Program-made: the position numbers and the translations under genes
Notes under the pieces: model-generated
What the model saw: only the letters and a program-made list of their open reading frames with translations
Database searches by the model: none
What the model was told of the DNA's origin: nothing
Source: Burkholderiales bacterium UBA2647
Lineage (GTDB): Bacteria; Pseudomonadota; Gammaproteobacteria; Burkholderiales; Burkholderiaceae_E
Reading direction: 5' to 3'
Assembly (NCBI GenBank): GCA_002359635.1
Contig: DENJ01000043.1
Span: 10,216 to 74,215, forward strand
Length of the DNA: 64,000 nt
Part shown: piece by piece, positions 34,936 to 44,106 of the stretch
How positions within the stretch are numbered: the first letter of the stretch is position 1
Layout: the number at the start of each line of letters is the position of its first letter

Positions 34936-36186
34936 TTAGTAAGGACGGCTCATCTTGCAGGTGGTTGCCAGTTCCGTATCTTTGCCTTCAACTTTACCGA
35001 GCGTTTTCCATCCCCAGCCTGTGCCTTCTTCGTCGAACTTCGCACCTGCAGGCAAGGGGCCGAATGAGGCGATAAACATGTCTTGTATGAACTGATGGTT
35101 ATCGGTTCGCATATAGCCTACGCCACCGTTATGCGTTGTGATTCTCATGCCCTCAAGTTTTTGAGCGACTTTCTTTGCATCGACTGCGCCAGCGGCTTTG
35201 ATCGCTTCAGAAAGCATATACATCTGATTGAAAGCGCGGGGGTACCATACCGCCTGGCCTGTGCGTGGCCGGAAATCGGACTCAATGGCCTGGGAGGGGG
35301 GATTCGGTACGTTGGCATGTCCCTCAACCACTGCAAAGACACGGTCAGCGAGTCCGGTCTGCTTGATCGCGGTGGGCCCGCCTGCGCCACCTGCATAGTA
35401 GGTATACCAGTCAACCTTGAGGCCTGCATCGGCGGCCGCCTTAAGCAACAGTGCGATGTCCTGCCCCCAGTTGCCGGTGATGACCGAGTCGGCGCCCGAA
35501 GCCTTGATTTTCGCGATGTAGGGCGCAAAGTCATTGATCTTCAGTAAAGGATGTAGCTCATTGCCAACGACTTGCACATCGGGTCGCTTCTCCTTGAGCA
35601 TCGCCACCGCTTGGGCGCGAACCGAGTGGCCGAAGGAATAATCCTGATTGATCAGGTAAACCTTTTTGACGCTTGTCCGCGCCTTCATAAAGTTGGTGAG
35701 TGCCGCCATCTTGGTGTCGGAATCAGCATCCCAACGGAAATGCGACCACGAACATTTGTCGTTGGTCAGCGAGGGATCGACCGCGGCATAGTTCAGGTAA
35801 ATCACCTCCTTGCCAGGATTACGCGCATTGTGTTTGACCACAAACTCCGACAGCGCTGCAGCCACCGCTGAACCATTGCCCTGTGTGATGATTCGAATAC
35901 CACGGTCAATGGCCTTTTGTGCTTGTACGATGCTTTCCTGTGGATTTGTTTTTCCATCAAAGGGCACGATTTCAAACTTGCGCCCGAGCACGCCTCCTGC
36001 CGTGTTGAGTTGGTCAGCGATGTAGCGAAAGTGTTTCAGTCCATGCTCACCAATACTTGCTCCGCCCCCTGACAAGGGATCGATGTAGGCAACTTGAATG
36101 GTTTGCTGCGCAAGCGCTCCGGTACTGCCAAGCGACAGGCCAACGGCCGTAGCCATAGCGCCCAAAATGGTTTTAATGCGACGCAT
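34936..36186 (-). CDS. Branched-chain amino acid-type ABC transporter substrate-binding protein
   Basis: Periplasmic receptor of the Liv-type importer, 416 aa. From the ATG at 36186 (TGGAGGAG upstream) it has a signal peptide MRRIKTILGAMATAVGLSLG ending near ALAQQ. The mature part opens IQVAYIDPLSGGGASIGEHG, typical of type I periplasmic-binding (peripla_BP_6) proteins. The in-frame extension to 36387 has no signal and is rejected. Ligands of this class range from Leu/Ile/Val to amides and aromatic acids. With a thioesterase and amidohydrolase nearby an aromatic or acyl compound is possible, but that is only a guess. Confidence 0.93.
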   Translation of the reverse strand: MRRIKTILGAMATAVGLSLGSTGALAQQTIQVAYIDPLSGGGASIGEHGLKHFRYIADQLNTAGGVLGRKFEIVPFDGKTNPQESIVQAQKAIDRGIRIITQGNGSAVAAALSEFVVKHNARNPGKEVIYLNYAAVDPSLTNDKCSWSHFRWDADSDTKMAALTNFMKARTSVKKVYLINQDYSFGHSVRAQAVAMLKEKRPDVQVVGNELHPLLKINDFAPYIAKIKASGADSVITGNWGQDIALLLKAAADAGLKVDWYTYYAGGAGGPTAIKQTGLADRVFAVVEGHANVPNPPSQAIESDFRPRTGQAVWYPRAFNQMYMLSEAIKAAGAVDAKKVAQKLEGMRITTHNGGVGYMRTDNHQFIQDMFIASFGPLPAGAKFDEEGTGWGWKTLGKVEGKDTELATTCKMSRPY

Positions 36187-36341
36187 CTTGTCTCCTCCAG
36201 GTGTTTGATTTTTGTTTAAAACGGTTCTAATTGTTTTCTGTCGGCATTTCATCACAGCGCCGGCGATCAAGCAAGCATTCTTCCAAGACAGCCTGCCTAT
36301 CGCTGCTGCAAATGTATCGCTTGCTGATGAATCGACGCGAG

Positions 36342-36788
36342 CTAGGGCTGCTGAAGCACCATTTGCGTCTGGGTGACTACGGCGCATAGCTTACCGGCTT
36401 CATCGCTGATTCTTGTTTCCCACACATGGGTGCTGCGGCCGCGGTGCAGAGGGCGAGTGTCGGCCAGCACATAGCTGCCGATGGCGGCGCCGCGCAGGAA
36501 ATTTGTTTTTGACTCAATGGTCGTGGTGCGTGCGCCTTTGGGCAGTTGAATAAAGGTTGCAACCGCGCCAACCGTATCGGCTAGGGCCATGAATGCACCG
36601 CCGTGCAGGCTGTTACCCGCTGTACAAAGTTCCATGCGCACGAGCAAGCGCGCCTGGACATGTTCTGGCTCGAGCTTGACCCACTCGATGCCAAGCAACC
36701 CCGGAAAGAGGGGTTTTAGCCGCTCAGCCATGTCTTCTAAAGACGCTTGCGCTTGATCGGGCTGCGTATCATTATGGTCGGTGCTCAT
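36342..36788 (-). CDS. PaaI family hotdog-fold thioesterase
   Basis: 148 aa hotdog-fold protein. The active-site loop GNSLHGGAFMALADTVGAVA is typical of PaaI-type acyl-CoA thioesterases, with the catalytic acid in the helix (ADT). The β-strands at ARTTTIESKTNFL and WETRISDEAGKL complete the fold. It is divergent from the amidohydrolase gene with only 26 bp between. Substrate unknown; short-chain or aryl acyl-CoA is typical. Confidence 0.9.
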   Translation of the reverse strand: MSTDHNDTQPDQAQASLEDMAERLKPLFPGLLGIEWVKLEPEHVQARLLVRMELCTAGNSLHGGAFMALADTVGAVATFIQLPKGARTTTIESKTNFLRGAAIGSYVLADTRPLHRGRSTHVWETRISDEAGKLCAVVTQTQMVLQQP

Positions 36789-36817
36789 GAGCTTTCCTTT
36801 ATAAAAAACATATCGTG

Positions 36818-37744
36818 ATGAAAAAACTTCAAATTGTCGATGCGCATCATCATCTGTGGGATTTGACCTTGGGTTGGTATGATTGGCTTGTCGGAGACCC
36901 TAAGCCTTTTCTGCTTGGGGATTACACCGCCTTGCGTCGAAATTACCTGCCCGCTGATTATCGAATCGATGCCTGGGGCCTCGAAGTGCTTGCCACTGTG
37001 CATATTGAAGCCGAGTGTAAGCGTTCACTGGCACTCGAGGAGACGCGCTGGCTACATGAGCAAGCGCAAGCCCATGGCATGCCTGATGGCGTCGTTGCGC
37101 ATGCCTGGCTGCATGATCCAAAGCTTGATGAGCGGCTTGCCGCCCATGCGAACTACCCACTGGTTAAAGGCTTGCGCTCAAAGCCTGTTACCGCCTCTGA
37201 GGCCAGTGCAGCAGCGCCTACAGGGCCGGGCTCACTTTCAGATCCGCATTGGCTTGAAGGCATGCGTAAGCTTGCTAGGTACCAATGGTCTTGGGATTTG
37301 CGGGTACCCTTTTGGCACCTGGAGGAGGCGGCCGGGGTTCTTGAGAAGGTTCCAGAACTTGAGGTGGTCCTTAATCACACAGGTTTACCATGGGATCGAA
37401 GCGAGGCAGGGTTGGCGCATTGGCGCAAGGGCATGAAAGCCTTGGCTCGCCTGCCTCAGGTCTATTGCAAGATCAGTGAATTAGGCCTCTTGAATGCGGC
37501 CTGGACCGTAGCGTCGAATCAGCGGGTGGTCCAAGAAGCTGTTGAACTGTTTGGCCCCTCTCGCTGTATGTTTGGAAGTAACTTCCCTGTGGCGAGCCTG
37601 CGTGTCGGATTTCTTTCCCAGGTACTGGGCATCGACAAGATGCTGCAGCACTTAACAGCAGCAGAGCGACACGATATTTTTGTCAACAACGCTATATCGT
37701 TCTATCGCTTAGAGCCATTTTGCAGGCAAGTTCAAAAGCATTAA
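36818..37744 (+). CDS. Amidohydrolase family (amidohydro-rel / lactonase-like TIM barrel)
   Basis: 308 aa, amidohydrolase-2 family, metal-dependent TIM-barrel enzyme. Metal site motif VDAHHHLWDL is at the N-terminus, and the end motif is GSNFPVASL. Members of this group (COG3618) hydrolyse lactones or act on 2-pyrone dicarboxylate and related carboxylates. Start ATG at 36818 directly after a GTG at 36815. Its last 53 bp overlap the convergent pdxA gene. Confidence 0.88.
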   Translation: MKKLQIVDAHHHLWDLTLGWYDWLVGDPKPFLLGDYTALRRNYLPADYRIDAWGLEVLATVHIEAECKRSLALEETRWLHEQAQAHGMPDGVVAHAWLHDPKLDERLAAHANYPLVKGLRSKPVTASEASAAAPTGPGSLSDPHWLEGMRKLARYQWSWDLRVPFWHLEEAAGVLEKVPELEVVLNHTGLPWDRSEAGLAHWRKGMKALARLPQVYCKISELGLLNAAWTVASNQRVVQEAVELFGPSRCMFGSNFPVASLRVGFLSQVLGIDKMLQHLTAAERHDIFVNNAISFYRLEPFCRQVQKH

Positions 37745-38651
37745 AAAAAGCCTGCGGGTTGGCAATGCCTTGACCGGCGATATCATAAGCGGTGCCATGA
37801 GCGGGCGTGGTAATGGGATATGGCAAGCCGCCATGAACGGTCACCCCACGCTCAAAGCCGAGCAGTTTCATCGCAATCTGACCTTGGTCGTGATACATCG
37901 TGACAACGCCATCATAGCCATCGGGCTTGCGAATGGCTCGGACAAACACAGTATCGGCGGGGAAAGGACCTTCAGCATCATAGCCCTCCTTCTTGGCGAG
38001 CGCGATGCCAGGCGCGATGATCCTTGCCTCTTCGTCACCGTAGTTGCCGTGATCACCGTTATGAGGATTAAGACCGCAAACGGCGATGCGAGGCTGTTTG
38101 AGGCCAGCACGGGTCAGGGATTGATGAATGAGCGTAATCGCCGCTGCCACGCTGTGCTTGCTTAAAAGCTGGCTCACCTCACGCAAGGCCACATGCGAAG
38201 TCACGCGTGCCGTCCAAAGATTTTCGAGCACATTAAGTTCTCCGCATACGCCCTCAAACTGAAGATGATCGGCAAACCATCGCAATTCATCTTCTTGTTG
38301 CATGCCAGCTGCACGCAAGGCGCTTTTGTTCAACGGCGCAAAACAAAATGCATCGACTTTCGCTTGTTGGGCCAGCGATAAACCCTGATGAAGCCCCTCA
38401 AGCATGTAGCGACCATTGTCTGCGTTGGCAAGCCCGGGCTGAACGCTTGAAGTCAGCCAGCCCTCCCATGCATGCAGGGTGAGCCCGGCAGGCACTCGAA
38501 GTGCGGCTTGTTGTCCAATGAGATGGATATGCACATGCTGATAACGCGAAGGCTCATCAAGCAATTTCTGCACCAATTCAGGACCGATGCCGGCAGGGTC
38601 GCCGCTGAAAAGAGCAATGCGTGGCTTGGGAACCTGTTGATGGTTGCTCAT
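37692..38651 (-). CDS. pdxA: 4-hydroxythreonine-4-phosphate dehydrogenase
   Basis: NAD-dependent enzyme of pyridoxal phosphate biosynthesis, 319 aa. The opening RIALFSGDPAGIGPELV and the metal-binding motif YHDQGQIAMKLLGF are diagnostic. Catalytic domain GGLPYPITTPAHGTAYDIAGQGIAN ends the chain. PdxA2 paralogues act in catabolism (for example in terephthalate or tetronate pathways) and this one is near a lactonase-like gene and Bug receptors, so it could be of that type. I keep the family call and leave the pathway open. Confidence 0.9.
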   Translation of the reverse strand: MSNHQQVPKPRIALFSGDPAGIGPELVQKLLDEPSRYQHVHIHLIGQQAALRVPAGLTLHAWEGWLTSSVQPGLANADNGRYMLEGLHQGLSLAQQAKVDAFCFAPLNKSALRAAGMQQEDELRWFADHLQFEGVCGELNVLENLWTARVTSHVALREVSQLLSKHSVAAAITLIHQSLTRAGLKQPRIAVCGLNPHNGDHGNYGDEEARIIAPGIALAKKEGYDAEGPFPADTVFVRAIRKPDGYDGVVTMYHDQGQIAMKLLGFERGVTVHGGLPYPITTPAHGTAYDIAGQGIANPQAFFNAFELACKMALSDRTI

Positions 38652-38738
38652 ATTTCGATCATTTCGAACACGCGATTCATTCGTTCATAAAGATCAATTC
38701 AATCATTTAGATCATTGCTATCACTAGCACGTTATAGT

Positions 38739-39731
38739 TTATCGGTCGGTCCAAGGCATTTCTTTCCACAATTGTCTAAATATGCTGTCACCGGCACGGA
38801 TCTCTGCCTCGTAAGCGCTCGGCGTGAGGAAGCGGATCGGCGCAAAGGCACGCTCTGCCGCCTCCTTGAATGCAGGATCGTTTGCTGCGCGTTCGATAGC
38901 TCGGGTAAGGCGCTCGCGAATCGGCGCAGGCAGACCCTTAGGCGCGGCCATGCCGCGAAGCGATGCCATTTCGAAAGCAAAGCCTTGTTCCCTGAAGGTA
39001 GGCCAATCGGGTGCCATACTCATGCGCTGGGACGTCATCTGCCCTAGACAGCGAATTGGCGAACCACTCTTCAAGTACTGCAACGCTTCGCCTACATTGA
39101 TGGCTGCAACCGTGATGTGCTTGCCTGTTATCGCGGTACGGGTTTCCGAACTTCCTTTAAATGGAACATGGGTGAGGGACACCGCGGCAGTGCGTTCAAA
39201 CATCAGCATCGCCAAATGGTCATCGGATCCGACACCGGTCGAACCAACCGTTACTTTTTTCGGATTGTTTTTAGCAAAGCTTTGAAGCTCAGCAAGACTG
39301 CGTATCGGGCTCTCGTTATGAACACAAAAGGTCCCCGGATCATCAACAATGTTGCCCAGGTAATCAAAACTTGAAATCGACCAGGCTGCATTGCGTTCGA
39401 TCGGGATGGTGATGACCGGTGGCGTGTTGATAAATCCAATGGTGTAGCCATCCGGCGTTGCGTTGGCGATTGCAGCAAACCCAATGCCGCCACCAGCACC
39501 TGGTCGATTCAGGATACTTATCTTTGCGCCGTCTCCGAGGTGCTTTTCAATAAACGGAACAAGGCTTCTTGCAACAATATCGGTCCCGCCCCCGGGTGCG
39601 TAAGCGATGATGAGGTTGATGGGCTGGTCTGAAGGCCAAGCTGCATGGGCTGTGAGATGGGCAAAGCCCATAGCGAGCGCGGCAACTAGCCGTCTTGCCG
39701 CTCGTGACATACCTTGCTGCAGGTTTTTCAC
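38739..39731 (-). CDS. Bug family substrate-binding protein (second copy)
   Basis: Periplasmic TctC-type receptor, about 330 aa. I chose the GTG at 39731 because AAGGAG lies six bases upstream. The ATG at 39746 overlaps that ribosome site. The signal peptide then is MSRAARRLVAALAMGFAHLTAHA with a short leader. The mature part opens WPSDQPINLIIAYAPGGGTDIVARSL and has the GAGGGIGFAAIANA loop. No permease genes are adjacent. Ligand unknown. Confidence 0.92.
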   Translation of the reverse strand: MKNLQQGMSRAARRLVAALAMGFAHLTAHAAWPSDQPINLIIAYAPGGGTDIVARSLVPFIEKHLGDGAKISILNRPGAGGGIGFAAIANATPDGYTIGFINTPPVITIPIERNAAWSISSFDYLGNIVDDPGTFCVHNESPIRSLAELQSFAKNNPKKVTVGSTGVGSDDHLAMLMFERTAAVSLTHVPFKGSSETRTAITGKHITVAAINVGEALQYLKSGSPIRCLGQMTSQRMSMAPDWPTFREQGFAFEMASLRGMAAPKGLPAPIRERLTRAIERAANDPAFKEAAERAFAPIRFLTPSAYEAEIRAGDSIFRQLWKEMPWTDR

Positions 39732-39794
39732 CGTCGTCTCCTTCATTGGGTTTTTGCTAGTCTGCCTTAGCCACCAAGGCTTTGGCAATCGGCA

Positions 39795-39995
39795 TTAATC
39801 GGCGAGCAATTGGATCCGATAGGCCTCTCGAACTTGAGCAAGCTCTTTGGCCGCGGCTGCCTGCTTGGTCTTTGGCGCCTTCTTGTCGCTTAGTTCGGCA
39901 ACCAGGGCTTTCATGCGCGAACCCATCGCACTGCGGGCCGGATCATCGGCGCCCGCGTGCAAAGCAAGCATCAAAGCATTGGTGAAATCGTCCAT
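39795..39995 (-). CDS. Small protein of unknown function, paralogue A
   Basis: 66 aa from the ATG at 39995 with the opening MDDFTNALMLALHAGADDP, a conserved centre SAMGSRMKALVAEL and a Lys/Ala-rich amphipathic C-terminal helix ending EAYRIQLL. A second copy lies at 47857-48057. The two share about 70% identity by eye and a related DNA leader of about 50 nt. The 5' side even codes for a similar AV(N/S)L tract in frame, so translation may start earlier (TTG at 40016). I do not recognise the family. The protein is polar, with no membrane segment. Confidence 0.65.
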   Translation of the reverse strand: MDDFTNALMLALHAGADDPARSAMGSRMKALVAELSDKKAPKTKQAAAAKELAQVREAYRIQLLAD

Positions 39996-40041
39996 ACTGA
40001 GGTTAACGGCCGCCAAAGTCAGCGGAAGTTAGCCGGGAAAA

Positions 40042-40085
40042 GTTTAGGGCGTGGATTTCATCGGTTTAGGGCGTGGATTTCATCG
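40042..40085. repeat. Perfect 22-bp tandem duplication upstream of small paralogue A
   Basis: Two identical 22-bp units at 40042-40063 and 40064-40085, each beginning GTTTAGGGCGTGG and ending TTTCATCG. The array lies between the small gene's leader and the GST gene end. It has the look of recent replication slippage. Confidence 0.9.
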
Positions 40086-40096
40086 CGGGCAAGGCA

Positions 40097-40801
40097 CTAG
40101 GCGGACGACCTTGGTTTCAGGCGATAAGGCTCTTCAAAGTCGCGAAAGTCATTTTCTGCCAATGCATCCCCCACCCAGGCCGCGACGCCCTTGCTGCTCA
40201 GGCTTTCATCGAGGTAATCGGCAACAAGCGCGCTAACCGGTAAGCCATAGGTCCGGATGCGCATCACCACCGGTGCAAAGTAGGCATCAGCAATGCTATA
40301 GCGGCCAAAAAGCATGGGGCCACCGAATCGCGCTAAGAGCGACGACCACATTTGTTCGATTCTCGCCAGATCGTTTCGTACCGCGGCCTTATCGCGCAAG
40401 GCGAGTGCCCCAATCTCAGGCAGACTGGCCTCGATATTCATGGGGCAGGCAGATCTTAAAGCGCCAAAGCCGCTATGCATCTCCGCACAAACACTGCGGG
40501 CGCGTGCACGGGCTTCGCGATCCTCGGGCCAAAGGCTATGCTCAGGAAACTGTTCTGCGAGGTACTCCACAATTGCCAAGCTGTCCCAGATGACAAGATC
40601 TCGGTCAACCAGCACAGGAACCCTTGCGCTGGCAGATAGCTTCCCCATCGTTTGCTTAAAATGGGAGTCGGGCGTGAAGTCATCAAAGCGCACCATGACC
40701 TCATCAAAGGCTATGTCAACTTGCTTCATCAAAACCCAGGGCCTCATCGACCACGATGAATAGTTCTTGTTACCGATATAAAGTTTAAGGTTATGGTTCA
40801 T
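40097..40801 (-). CDS. Glutathione S-transferase family protein
   Basis: 234 aa GST of the group with the N-terminal motif IGNKNYSSWSMRPWVL, in which the serines near SSWS bind glutathione. The second thioredoxin-side motif is VIWDSLAIVEYLAEQFP. The C-terminal helical domain is complete. Start at 40801 is supported by GAGGAG just upstream; the frame runs to 40885 but without a ribosome site. The substrate is not inferable. Confidence 0.9.
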   Translation of the reverse strand: MNHNLKLYIGNKNYSSWSMRPWVLMKQVDIAFDEVMVRFDDFTPDSHFKQTMGKLSASARVPVLVDRDLVIWDSLAIVEYLAEQFPEHSLWPEDREARARARSVCAEMHSGFGALRSACPMNIEASLPEIGALALRDKAAVRNDLARIEQMWSSLLARFGGPMLFGRYSIADAYFAPVVMRIRTYGLPVSALVADYLDESLSSKGVAAWVGDALAENDFRDFEEPYRLKPRSSA

Positions 40802-40874
40802 CAGACTCTCCTCGTGTGCGGCTGTTGACGCAAAACTCGGCGGTTGAGTATCAGAAAAGCTTTCCACGCGACAC

Positions 40875-41384
40875 TTAAAGCTCAAGCAGGTAACGCTGCT
40901 CTAAGACCTCCCGCCCCCATTGGGCGCCATGGGCCTCTTCCACACAGCGAAAACCTTGTTGTAAGTAGCGCGTTCGTGCGGCATGTAAATCGCTGAAGGT
41001 CCAAAGGTGGATCTCGCGAAATCCGTTTGTTTTGCAAAAGTTAATGGCTGTGTCGAGCAGCTTGAGGCCAAAGCCCTGCGAACGCAATGTCTGGTCAAGG
41101 ATAAACCAGCGTAGCTGCGCACGGCCCTCACCGAGGCAGGCACCGTCGATCGCAATTGAGCCGAGCACATCACCTCCGCTCACCACAAGCCAAAGCCGAG
41201 AATTCGGGTCTGGCAGACCTCGGGAAAACATCAGCAGATCCTTTGAAATGGTTTGCTGAAATACTTTGCCGAAAGCAAAATGGTGACCGTAGTAGTCCAT
41301 GTGCATCCCGACCAGGCGATCAATGACCGCGGTTGAAACCTCGCTCAATGCAACCGTCTGCGGCCTCTTGCCCGGATCAGCCAT
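40875..41384 (-). CDS. GNAT family N-acetyltransferase
   Basis: 169 aa with the GNAT core: the acetyl-CoA loop TLRSQGFGLKLLDTAINFC (Q/R-x-x-G-x-G/A-type motif is RSQGFG) and the final strands ARTRYLQQGFRCVEEA. No extra domain: N-terminal 60 residues belong to the fold. It lies downstream of modC on the same strand with an 83-bp gap and overlaps the longer reading frame of the GST by a few bases. Substrate unknown. Confidence 0.88.
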   Translation of the reverse strand: MADPGKRPQTVALSEVSTAVIDRLVGMHMDYYGHHFAFGKVFQQTISKDLLMFSRGLPDPNSRLWLVVSGGDVLGSIAIDGACLGEGRAQLRWFILDQTLRSQGFGLKLLDTAINFCKTNGFREIHLWTFSDLHAARTRYLQQGFRCVEEAHGAQWGREVLEQRYLLEL

Positions 41385-41467
41385 AGGACATCGCCCTGAT
41401 CATTTCAGGGACCGCGTGCTGATCTGTATCTGTTCTCGTCATCATGCGTAACCAAAGCGCGTGTGCG

Positions 41468-42553
41468 CTAAAGAATGAGGGCGACAGACTTAACCTGACA
41501 CCACACAAGCGAACCTGGCCCGAGCGCGAGACGCTTAAGTGAGCGATAGGTAACATTGGCCAGCAAAACTTCCTGCTCACATCGAACCCGAACCAGGGCC
41601 TGCGCAGGATGCTGAAAGGTCTCCACCGACTCGATCCTGCCCCATAAGTGGTTTTGTATCGTTGTATCTTCTTGTACTGTTTTGGTGAGACTGATATCTC
41701 TCGCGAGTATTCTGATACGTACCTTGCGGCCGATGGAAAGACCTTGATCACGGACCCAAACGCTACCGCTGGCAAATTGTAGCTGCACCAGGTGATTTGC
41801 CTCATCGCGATGCAGCACCACGGCATGGCTCACAATCCCAGCTTCTTCGCCAATCGCTAAGGCCAATGCCTGGGAGCGGCTGATCTCATCAATTGGACCC
41901 GAAGCGCTGACTCGCCCTTGATTAAGCAGCACCAGATGGTCGGCAAGACGCGCGAGTTCATCGACCGCGTGGGTCACATACACCACAGGCATTTTCAATG
42001 CGTCGTGTAGACCCTCAAGCCAAGGCAAAACCTCGCGACGCCTTGACACATCGATTGAGGCCAGAGGTTCATCGAGCAGCAGGAGTTTGGGTTGAGTCGC
42101 GAGCGCGCGCGCGATGGCAACGCGTTGCCTTTCTCCGCCCGATAAGTGTTGCACCTGTCGATTAAGCAGGTGTTCGATACCCAAGAGTTTGACCGAATCC
42201 TGAAGGCCGGGGCTTTGCCCTGAGATACGGACCCGTTTTAAACCAAAAGTCAAGTTTTCATAAACATTTAAATGTTCAAAAAGACTCGCCTCCTGAAAAA
42301 CATAACCAATCTGACGTTGCCAGGTCGGCTTGAAAACATGGCGTTCGCTGTCGAGCCAGTATTCCATGCCGAGCTGAATCAAGCCGCGAGCCCGTTCAAG
42401 ACCTGCCAAACAGCGAAGCAAGCTTGTCTTACCCGACCCGGATGGCCCAAAAAGCACGCTGATGCCCTGAAGCGGCAGGCTGAGATCAAGATCGAGCGAA
42501 AAACTTTTGTGCTTGAGTTTGATCGCGATGCGTAGGCTTTCTGACGGGCTCAA
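41468..42553 (-). CDS. modC: Molybdate ABC transporter ATP-binding protein ModC
   Basis: ATPase of the molybdate importer, 361 aa. Walker A GPSGSGKTS, signature LSGGERQRVAIARALA and Walker B LLLLDEP are all intact. A TOBE-type molybdate-binding domain (about residues 290-358, with NHLWGRIESVE) ends the chain, as in E. coli ModC. Its ATG overlaps the modB stop (ATGA). Confidence 0.95.
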   Translation of the reverse strand: MSPSESLRIAIKLKHKSFSLDLDLSLPLQGISVLFGPSGSGKTSLLRCLAGLERARGLIQLGMEYWLDSERHVFKPTWQRQIGYVFQEASLFEHLNVYENLTFGLKRVRISGQSPGLQDSVKLLGIEHLLNRQVQHLSGGERQRVAIARALATQPKLLLLDEPLASIDVSRRREVLPWLEGLHDALKMPVVYVTHAVDELARLADHLVLLNQGRVSASGPIDEISRSQALALAIGEEAGIVSHAVVLHRDEANHLVQLQFASGSVWVRDQGLSIGRKVRIRILARDISLTKTVQEDTTIQNHLWGRIESVETFQHPAQALVRVRCEQEVLLANVTYRSLKRLALGPGSLVWCQVKSVALIL

Positions 42554-43233
42554 GTCAAGACCTTATCGTGGCGCGATTTGAGTTGCCCAAGCGCAAGGAG
42601 CACCAGAAAAGAAAACAGCAGCATTACCGCCGACAACAGATGTGCCTGCTCGTAAGCCATTGATTCGACATAACCATAAATCTGGGTCGATACAACCCGT
42701 GTCTGCCCTGGGATATTGCCGCCAATCATCAGGACGACGCCGAACTCTCCGATGGTATGCGCAAAACTTAGAACGGTTGCCGTCAGCAGACCCGGTTTAG
42801 CCAGAGGTAGGGCCACCGAAAAAAACGCATCGACAGGGCTTGCCCTTAGGGTGGCTGCAACCTCAAGAGGTCGCTTGCCCATGGCCTCAAAAGCGTACTG
42901 AATCGGCTGAACCGCAAAAGGTAAGGAGAAAATCAATGATCCGATCAGCAACCCTGTAAACGAAAATGAAAGCACGCCCAAACCGAGGCTTTGGGTGAGG
43001 CCCCCGAGCCATCCCTGCGGCCCGAGCATCACAAGAATGTAAAAGCCCAGCACAGTCGGTGGCAACACAAGGGGTAGGGTAATCAGTGCGGCGATCGGCT
43101 TGCGCCATACGGATGACGTTTGCGATAGCCACCACGCAATAGGCGTCGCAATGATGAGTAGCATCCCCGAACTAAGGCCTGCCAACTTCAGCGTGAGTGC
43201 GATGGCAGGCCAAGCGTCGTTAAAAAAATTCAC
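42550..43233 (-). CDS. modB: Molybdate ABC transporter permease ModB
   Basis: Inner-membrane channel, 227 aa, with five or six TM segments and the conserved permease motif EVAATLRASPVDAFFSVALPLAKPG that contacts ModC. The start is a GTG at 43233, inside a short repeat (TTTGCTGTGAA occurs repeatedly), and without a good ribosome site. The modA stop lies 43 bp upstream. Confidence 0.95.
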   Translation of the reverse strand: MNFFNDAWPAIALTLKLAGLSSGMLLIIATPIAWWLSQTSSVWRKPIAALITLPLVLPPTVLGFYILVMLGPQGWLGGLTQSLGLGVLSFSFTGLLIGSLIFSLPFAVQPIQYAFEAMGKRPLEVAATLRASPVDAFFSVALPLAKPGLLTATVLSFAHTIGEFGVVLMIGGNIPGQTRVVSTQIYGYVESMAYEQAHLLSAVMLLFSFLVLLALGQLKSRHDKVLT

Positions 43234-43276
43234 AGCAAAAATTCACAGCAAAGGTTCACAGCACTCATGACCAAAG

Positions 43277-44050
43277 CTACAGATGATAGCCAAAGGATCG
43301 AATCATGCTTTTAGCGCTCTCTGTTTTCAAAAAATTGATCAAAGCGAGCGCAGTGGGGTCGTTTTTGCCGGGGTTGAGCAGCACAGCGTTTTGATGAATC
43401 GGAGCATGGAGCGTATTCGGAACAATCCAGGCCGAGCCTTCTTTGAGTACACCGTTTTCAAAGACCTGCGACATCGCCACAAAGCCAAGCGCTGCATTCT
43501 CTGAGGCAACAAACTGAAAGGCTTGCGCAATATTGGAGGCTTCAACCAATTTCGGCGCGATGCGCTCGAGCAAACCAAGTTTACTGAGGGTCTCGATTGC
43601 TGCGGCGCCGTAAGGCGCAAGCTTTGGGTTGGCAATCGCTAAGCGGGCAAAAGCATCGGATTTAAGTATCTCGCCTTTGCTGTCTACGAAACCGGGCTTT
43701 TTGCTCCACAAAACAAGACGACCTGTTGCATAGGTAAAGGCTGAGTCTTCCACCGCATGGCCATCACGGATGAGTCGTTGCGGGGTCTCGTCATCGGCTG
43801 CCAACAAGACGGCAAACGGTGCGCCGTTTCGAATTTGCGCATAAAACTGACCGGTTGCACCAAATGCAAGTCGCAGTTTATGGCCTGACTCCTTCTCAAA
43901 AACTGCAGCGATTATTTTCATGGGGCCGCTGAAATTCGATGCTACCGCAACCTGCAAGCCCGAGGCATGAACGCAGGCGCTCAATAGCATCATCAGGGCC
44001 AGTGCGAAGTTGCGTTGAAGGCGCCGTATTAGGTCAAGGCGCCAAGTCAT
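43277..44050 (-). CDS. modA: Molybdate-binding periplasmic protein ModA
   Basis: Molybdate receptor, 257 aa, signal peptide ending near VHASG. Mature part has VAVASNFSGPMKIIAAVFEKESGHKLRLAFGATGQFYAQI, typical of ModA, where the Ser and Thr side chains bind the oxyanion. First gene of modABC, transcribed divergently from modE across a palindromic operator. Confidence 0.95.
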   Translation of the reverse strand: MTWRLDLIRRLQRNFALALMMLLSACVHASGLQVAVASNFSGPMKIIAAVFEKESGHKLRLAFGATGQFYAQIRNGAPFAVLLAADDETPQRLIRDGHAVEDSAFTYATGRLVLWSKKPGFVDSKGEILKSDAFARLAIANPKLAPYGAAAIETLSKLGLLERIAPKLVEASNIAQAFQFVASENAALGFVAMSQVFENGVLKEGSAWIVPNTLHAPIHQNAVLLNPGKNDPTALALINFLKTESAKSMIRSFGYHL

Positions 44051-44106
44051 TGAATGGTCTCTTCATTTGGAAAAATGATCAGTAAACTGCTGAATGCAAA
44101 CATATA

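Noticed and set aside
36879..37436. 185-codon frame overlapping the amidohydrolase in another frame
   Set aside because: Same-strand out-of-frame shadow; the conserved metal motif is in the other frame.
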